DNA from: Plicaturopsis crispa FD-325 SS-3
Lineage: Eukaryota; Basidiomycota; Agaricomycetes; Amylocorticiales; Amylocorticiaceae
Assembly: GCA_000827205.1 (NCBI GenBank)
Contig: KN832555.1
Coordinates: 3,188,696 to 3,252,695 of the forward strand
Length of the DNA: 64,000 bases
Reading direction: 5' to 3'
Of this stretch, positions 57,818 through 64,000 are shown piece after piece; position 1 is the first letter of the stretch, and every line of letters starts with the position of its first letter. Position numbers and translations under genes: made by a program. The notes beneath the pieces were generated by a model. That model was not told where the DNA came from. It saw only the letters and a list, made by a program, of their open reading frames with translations, and did no database searches.

Positions 57818-58321
57818 TCACGCTTTGTTGGTCTTATAAGACTTAGATATGCTTATACCTAGACAGGATAATACCTCGACTTGCTTATACCTCCCGCTCG
57901 TTTCATAGTTCTCGGTGTGCTCTTCATTTTTCGTTATTTGTGGCGTATACTGGCAGTTGTCGTATAATTATGGTAAAAATGCTCATATGTACACTGCTTC
58001 TTATACGCAGTCACTAGTCACTTCTGCAAACACCTAAAGCGCGCAAAATGCCATTCTAAACCGTATATTGTAAATGCACTGAGACGATAAGAGGTCCTAC
58101 AACGTGTACACGTGTAATAAACTACAATGTAGACGCAAGAAAGATCAATAAAACTACATTGGCAACTATCGGATTACATGAAGCGACTCCTACACCATGC
58201 CATGGGTCAACCAGTCGAAGTTCAGGACGGCCGGTGCCACGTAGCGCAAGAAGCATGAGTAGACTCGATGTCCAGGATGCATGCTCAATCTGTTCATGCA
58301 TGGTTAATAATCGACGCGTAC
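57818..58321. other. convergent 3' region
   Basis: AT-rich, between the ABCG and F-box/LRR genes. No gene seen. Confidence 0.45.
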
Positions 58322-60185
58322 TTAGCTCGATTCAAGGACACCGTACACACCACTGGTATTATCGTCCCTTGAGATGTACTCGATGAGCATCTGGTCCTCG
58401 TCCAGAAGCTGTCCAAGTCGCCACAAATCTTCGTGGTTACGCCCTTCATCTGATCCGTGAATTCGTAAACTGACCATTTCGAACGGCCCAGATGGAGCAC
58501 GGAAGCGTGATTGCACCATGTCTGCCAGAACGCCGTCGGTCGACTCAATGCCACATTCGAGTGACAAGGAAGTGAGGTGGAGGAATGTAGCTGCACCCGT
58601 GCTATTCCTGTCATGCGCCAATAATAGGCACCACAGCCTGTCGGTGACCACCAAAAGTGGGGCGCTGGCGGAATCCGCGACGTATGGGTTAGCGATTGTC
58701 AGCGTACAAATCGAGTCACTGATGAGTTGAAGACATTGGAGTAGATCGACCTCCGTAGCCGATGGCAATGAGAGAGCGAGGTGCGTAAGTATGAGGGTCA
58801 AACTGCACATTTAATTGACCGCGCGCGCACGCAAACTTCGGAGCGCGCAAATCAAAGTTTTCTCGTATCTCGTGCATATTTCGTGTCTACATCGAAAGTA
58901 GGACTCCGTGGACCTTGTACAGTCAATGCGAAGTGTTTGAAAGCCATAACTAACCATAAATAAGCCTTAAACACGAGAGAAACTTGGGCAAGTAGGGGAT
59001 AGCCTGAAATTTGATAAACCACTAATATTTCTGAGGAAGACAGAGACCAAGTGAATGGTAAACAAATCAAGGAGGATGAATGTCAATGTACAGACCAGTA
59101 TGCACGAGGAGAAAACAGGACAGGGACAGGCCAGCTATGGCTATGGCCAACCGGACAAGGTCCGAGTGTAGGATGATATTCAGACATTAATTGCCGGACT
59201 TACTTTACAGTCCAGGCATGTCTGTCCCATACCCTGTCTCATACCATAGCCCTGATGCTTGAGGAATATGCGGCTATGCACACACACAGGCTGGCAGGCC
59301 TGGTTGGGAAGGGGCCAGGGCCGAGTCCGAGTTAATGGACCAGAGTGGCGGCGGCTACAAGTGACCATACGCAAGGACCTAAGTAAGCGACGCGAGAAGG
59401 TCCATGAAGGTGATGTTGTCCTGCTTACCGCTAGCAGGCGTCCGCGGGCCCACAACCCTTCGTGCTATATCACAGTGGTCGACGTTGAGGGCAAGCTTCA
59501 GTGGCCGTTGCGGTAGCCGGATATCGGAGTCGGCTCGGGATCCAAGCCGAACATCGTCGTCGCCGTGGCTGACGACGACCTCGGGCTCACAGACATCGTC
59601 GATAGATGTCGGTGACCATCAGGGAAGGTACTTGAAGGCTCGGGATACCCTAGTATGTAGGTTCTGGTAATACTCTCGATTTTGCGCGCGCACTTGAATT
59701 GCGCGCCCGAGTTATGCGCGGAAATAATTAAAAGTGCACTTCGCCCACCATACGTAAGCGGGGGTCGCGAGCGCGCGAAAAGCGATATCAACGCGGGCAT
59801 GGGCGTGATGGGCACATTTGTTGCCTGAGGCGCGAGTGTACAGTCGATGTCGAGATTCTGGAGCGCGGGTAGCGTCAAAGTGTTCAGCAGGCCAGTGACC
59901 GACAACATATCGCCAAACATGACGAGCGCTAGCGTCGTTAGCGTATGGCTCGTGTGAACATATGCCCGGGGCGGCACCACCCACCCGGACAGCTCCAGGT
60001 CGACACTCTTCAAATGCTGGGAGCAGCACAAGAGATCCATGACAGAATCGATAGTCACCGGTGCAGAGATACAGACGTGTTCCAACTGGTGCCACGGGGC
60101 GCCCAGCAAGGAGCGGTCACCGAGCGGGGCTGCCCATGTGAGACGTCGCAGTCCAGAAGCGGCCTTCGCAAACCTCCATACCCAT
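58322..60185 (-). CDS. F-box/LRR-type protein, C-terminal part
   Basis: Two exons are supported: 59754-60185 and 58322-58802. They encode about 304 residues of leucine-rich-repeat-like sequence: RFAKAASGLRRLTWAAP, GAPWHQLEHVCISAP, LKSVDLELSGW, LTTLALVMFGD, LTLPALQNLDIDC, ISLFARSRPP, then LTHLALSLPS, VDLLQCLQLISDS and LHLTSLSLECG. This pattern is the usual C-terminal part of mushroom F-box proteins. The F-box itself and the start codon were not found upstream; the next open frame (60190-60549) does not look like an F-box, so the 5' end is missing, diverged or disrupted. The intron of 951 nt is about fifteen times the local norm and holds an inverted-repeat insertion. Confidence 0.6.
58804..59739. 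mobile_element. inverted-repeat element inside an F-box gene intron
   Basis: The ends are imperfect inverted repeats of about 50 bp: 58804-58857 (TGCACATTTAATTGACC...) against the reverse complement of 59691-59739 (TGCACTTTTAATTATTTCC...), both followed by CGCGC-rich words. The element fills nearly all of the 951-nt intron, and its left end supplies the TGTGCAG splice acceptor on the minus strand. No transposase seen and no clear target duplication. Confidence 0.55.
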
Positions 60186-62222
60186 CTTGTTGAGCCATGA
60201 CAAATGCATCAGGAAAACTCATATCTTCTTTGGCGTCTTGAACGATCTTACACTTGTCTGGGGCCGTCTTGACCTTAAATTGTCTTAGAGATAGTGCGAT
60301 CGTCTGGGAAATGTCTGGGAACATCTGCTCAAAGACAAGCCAGACACAGCCAGACATGCACCAGATGATTCCTGCCCGAGGATGTCTTACAGGTTCTTGC
60401 AAAGATAAGATACGGGAGCCATTGTCATTGAAAAAATGCAGGCCGAAACTGAAGGGCATAGGGTATTCGCAAAATCCAACGACGTGCAGATGGTCATAGA
60501 AAAAAAAACGCGCGAGCGACTCCGACATGCAGCTAGCGCTACTACTCACAGAATCATGTCGGAGCCATCCAGAAAACGCCCTTGCTGGCGACTAAGCACC
60601 GCACGCACCAGGACTGCTTCAAGTCAACGATTATTAGCGCAAAACCTGCTTTCAGCATCAGGAATACGCACCTTCGTTATTGTGGGTATCGTCACCACAT
60701 TTCATCATACCTGTGCCAGCCAACGAGGAATTGAGTCTGCCTCAGACTATCCTGTAAGTCCCCGTGCACTTGCTAGTTCGCGGTTCACTGCGAGACCGGA
60801 GCGCCATCTTTTGAGCGGTCTTCAGCGCGTCGAGCAGGTACCGGAGAGGTCAAATGTAGAAGTCCATGCACGACGTGACCGTCAAGCGAGCCGCAAATGA
60901 CATTGACTGCCGAACGAGGCGGTGTAATCGAAAGAATGTGGCGTGAGTTTTTGGTGCTGTACAGTACCAAATCAACTCCGCTTACAGCAGGCGCGTCAAT
61001 GAAAAATTCCCCAAGTCCCTCGAACATCGACAGATGTCGATGAACGGCTTTATCTACCTCAAAGACCACTAGACTCTCGACGACCGACCTTGGTGGATCT
61101 GCTGACTCCAATAGGCCTGCTAGCTATCCACAGGGCTCCGTTGCTTGCAGTGGGGGCAACGTCCCAGTAACTCCGAATTTGTCGACTACGCAGGCCGCAT
61201 TCACCCTACCTTTGCGATCGTGGACAGGGTGAACTACTGGACGCGCAACTCTAACTTTGCTGTTTCAGGCGACGATTTTCATTCCCGGCGTCCGTCAAAA
61301 GCAAACGGACTGCAAAGCACACCGGCTTGCCGATTGCTTGTGTCCTCGAACGACGCAGGGACCGCGAAGGGACGGGAATCTTATCGTGGTACCGAGGACA
61401 CGATGCTGCGCCACGATCACACACACGGTTGCCGGGGCATGCTCTGAGTGGCTGCCGTGTAATATGCGTAAGTATAAGAATCGTGTTTGTTCTCGTCATC
61501 CGGTGTGCTCACTCGGCACCCAGGTACCGAGGGAAATACGTGTTGTCGGGAAGAAGGTACCTCGCTCACTCACTCGTCGTATTCGTCTATTGACGTCAAG
61601 GTTTTAGGTGGTGTCTGTACCCGTGCATGGCTACAATACGGGCCCCGTGCCCACGTCCCATTCACGGTCGCTGTGTCCACACCCACCCATCGTTAGCGTG
61701 CTCACCGCCAGCTGGTTCACCTGTCAGCGACACCGTGCCAAACCGAGGCCCTGGTGCATTATTTACCTACGCACGGTGCACCATAGCCGCATGACGCACA
61801 CCCCGAGTCGACGCAGGTAGATGGGCTGTGCAACATTGAGCACCAGTGGGCGAGAGCACTGAGCCGCGTGTATGCTCAGGACGTGTATGCATACAGGGGA
61901 GTCACTGTACCTAGTTGCCCAGCATCTGTAAAGTAGCTGTCTCCTGTACCGAATTGCGACCAATACCATATATTTGTTCCTCCCCTTCCCGCAAAGCCAG
62001 AGCCAATGAAACCCCGGAAATATGAGCAGAATCGTGTCTGTGCAACGTCTGACATGCGTCTGGTAAGTGTCGTATAAGACCAACATCGTATGGCCTTGGT
62101 CTGGAGCTCGTCTTGTAGACGTCTGATTGAAAAGTGGATCTGCAAGGACAGACGGCTTTGTCTTAGCGTCTTAGGTGTCTTAAACGTCTGACACGCTCTT
62201 ATAAGACGCTTCCAGATAATTG
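60186..62222. other. interval without recognised gene
   Basis: About 2 kb between the F-box/LRR exons and the direct repeat. Open frames are short and unlike known families. Missing 5' exons of the F-box/LRR gene may lie in 60186-60560, but I cannot place them. Confidence 0.4.
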
Positions 62223-62399
62223 TGTTGGATATCGCCTTGAAGGTTTCCTTAGATGACACAGCAAGGGCCAGAGGGAACACGATATAATCAGGTAGAGAAC
62301 AGTACAACGAGCGCGCTGGCACGACACTGTGCGCTTTCCGATCTCCGATCCGGATTCCCACGGTCACCTTCACCACCCGATGCTCCAAATATCCCTACA
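62223..62399 (+). repeat. 177-bp direct repeat, copy 1
   Basis: Identical by inspection to 63316-63492. On the minus strand it contains what looks like an intron of the F-box gene (GTGGTG donor, CATCTAAG acceptor) plus bits of both exons. Confidence 0.85.
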
Positions 62400-63315
62400 C
62401 ACCCCCTGGAGCATCGCGTCCGACACACATGCAACCCTTGCCCCAAGCACCCCCTTGCTCACCAAATCCTCCGTGCCTCGCACCCCCTCACTCAGTCCAT
62501 CCTTCCATCCTCTGCGATCCTGCAGGCAACCTGCGGACGACCCATGAGTCCAAGGCCATGCACAGCCCACCACGCGCATATCGCGCGTGACCAAGCCGGC
62601 AGGCGATCCGTTGTGCCGATCCTGCTCACCGCCCAACCCATCCGCTCCATTCCAATCCAGCACCCGGGGCACTGCCCAGACATCTCGTCGAGCCAATACG
62701 GCCGATCCGACGTCAATGGTCTGTCCGTCGCGGCCGAACCAACCCGCTCCGCGCTCCTGCGCCAATCCATTCCATCCGACGAGCGATACCACCAGGTACG
62801 CGCACCAGGTCATGCCGTGCCTCCATAGAGGGCTTTCCGTCGCCTCCGAGAGGGAATAGCAACCGTAGTCGCAGCCCGCATCAGTCCTGATGGCTGACGG
62901 CGAAATCCAGTGCTCCAGAGCGCGTTCAGAGCTGTTGACACTTGCCCCCGCGTACGGGCGGTCAGAGGTGTTTCAGTTAACGGCCCCAGCACGGCTCCCG
63001 TCCCCACCCAGAACTCCGATACTTCCCACTCTTCCCGCCGCTGTACGTCGGTGCAGCCAATCTCCTCTCCTCACCCCCTAAACGAAATTCCTCCAAACGA
63101 GTGCTGTCGCGATGTCGAAGGTCGATGGGTAATGGGGTTCGTCCAGTGGCTAGCGGTGCCGTCACAACCAGTGAGGTCTTACGAGTGCTCGTCGATCCGT
63201 ACGAGGCTTTGAACGTTCAGGATCCCAGCCAGATCACCAGATCAGATAACAGATCAAGCAGATCGAGTAAGCAGCCAGAGTGCAGGATGCCCCCCTGCAC
63301 CGGTGGACCTGATTA
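62400..63315. other. GC-rich segment between direct repeats
   Basis: A 916-bp stretch, C-rich on the plus strand, between the two copies. No gene or transposon ends recognised. Confidence 0.4.
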
Positions 63316-63492
63316 TGTTGGATATCGCCTTGAAGGTTTCCTTAGATGACACAGCAAGGGCCAGAGGGAACACGATATAATCAGGTAGAGAACAGTACAA
63401 CGAGCGCGCTGGCACGACACTGTGCGCTTTCCGATCTCCGATCCGGATTCCCACGGTCACCTTCACCACCCGATGCTCCAAATATCCCTACA
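63316..63492 (+). repeat. 177-bp direct repeat, copy 2
   Basis: Identical to 62223-62399. This copy is continuous with the coding frame of the F-box gene to its right, so it is probably the original and copy 1 the duplicate. Confidence 0.85.
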
Positions 63493-63995
63493 AATTGGAC
63501 TTTTGCTGATGTGCCCCCACTATCGTATTCGAACGTCTCGAGGTCGGATGCGAAGGTAGGAGAGATGCTAGAATGGATGGCATCACTAGACTGGATGTAT
63601 GTGAGGTGCGAAGGTTTCCGTCCCAGTGAGTGGAGTATGTTGATGGAGGTGTGGTCAACGATGACGGACAGCGGAACCGATTGTGCCAGGGAGACCCATC
63701 GCGAAGTCCATTCAATGTCATCGCGTTGGTTGAGTAACCAGTCTCGGCGAGATATGTGTATGGTCGACCACAGGGTGGGCATTGAGAATGCAACATCTCT
63801 CCAAAAATGGCAGATATTGCAGAACACGAGAGGCGCGGACCTGGGGTGCGGGCTGTGGAATAGGGAGAAGTCGTCCGGGAGGCACAAGGAAAATATCTCC
63901 CCTAGTATCTCAACGGGCATGAGGTTTATCAGGCAGGCTTGTTGCCCAGCTAAATGAACCATCCCTTGTATAAGTTGGTTGAGCCTAGATCCCAT
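63470..63995 (-). CDS. F-box protein, N-terminal exon (runs toward window edge)
   Basis: The first visible ATG is at 63995, five bases from the window end; the gene may start further out. The F-box motif is clear: LINLMPVEILGEIFSLCLP at about residues 22-40, then LVFCNICHFWRDVAFSMP and TLWSTIHI, the standard opening of mushroom F-box proteins. Beyond it come helices such as WVSLAQSVPLSVIVDH and an acidic segment. The exon probably ends near 63470 at a GTGGTG donor inside the 177-bp repeat. Spliced to the acceptor at 63341 the frame closes after about 35 more residues, so the LRR part is missing here. The gene looks truncated by the rearrangement. Confidence 0.6.
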
Positions 63996-64000
63996 ATACC

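Noticed and set aside
1-64000. tRNA genes, rRNA and CRISPR arrays
   Set aside because: I scanned by eye for B-box-like GGTTCGANNCC with a paired stem and for regularly spaced short repeats and found none convincing; a covariance-model search would settle tRNAs.

Overview
The window is nuclear DNA from a filamentous basidiomycete, most likely an Agaricomycete such as a polypore-type mushroom. The genes are dense and cut by many short introns (mostly 45-75 nt, GT-AG). Several families typical of mushrooms are present: a polyporopepsin-like aspartic protease, a PriA-type cysteine-rich secreted protein, F-box/LRR proteins, MARVEL proteins and a two-NBD ABCG transporter. Gene models below were joined exon by exon on reading frame, splice sites and family conservation; where exons are listed, their summed length is a whole number of codons. 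No transcript or database evidence was available.

Layout. 0.5-11.4 kb: an F-box gene (+), a TA-flanked MITE, a TPR/CCCH protein (-) divergent from the tRNA dihydrouridine synthase Dus2 (+), an A1 aspartic protease (-), a gene-poor kilobase, and a tubulin-tyrosine-ligase-family protein (-). 11.7-13.3 kb: a transposon-like element with an assembly gap between two identical 128-bp inverted arms. 13.4-38.5 kb is the gene-dense core: ERMES subunit Mmm1, an alpha/beta hydrolase, a Sur7/PalI-type membrane protein, U3 snoRNP protein Mpp10, SNARE Sec9, a coiled-coil/CCCH protein, an SRA-YDG protein, an acidic unknown protein, a small secreted Ser/Thr/Ala-rich protein, MYG1, a MARVEL-like protein, an AGTRAP-like membrane protein, and an 18-exon O-GlcNAc transferase (GT41). 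38.5-44.0 kb is gene-poor with degenerate repeats. 44.0-46.4 kb: glucose-6-phosphate 1-epimerase (+) and a PriA-like protein (-). 47.4-49.4 kb: a hAT-like element with a large internal inverted duplication. 49.9-57.8 kb: an intronless C2H2 protein (-) and a 26-exon full-size ABCG transporter (+). 58.3-64.0 kb: an F-box/LRR-type gene whose intron holds an inverted-repeat insertion, an exact 177-bp direct repeat, and the start of another F-box gene running off the right edge.

The genes are mostly unrelated housekeeping functions (ribosome biogenesis, tRNA modification, ER-mitochondria contact, exocytosis, nucleocytoplasmic O-GlcNAc), so no operon-like or biosynthetic cluster logic is visible. 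The strongest unusual signals are two consecutive 9-nt microexons encoding the UDP-binding LYK-IDP loop of the O-GlcNAc transferase, the recent palindromic element around the gap, an element that supplies a splice acceptor inside an F-box gene, and the recent 177-bp duplication.
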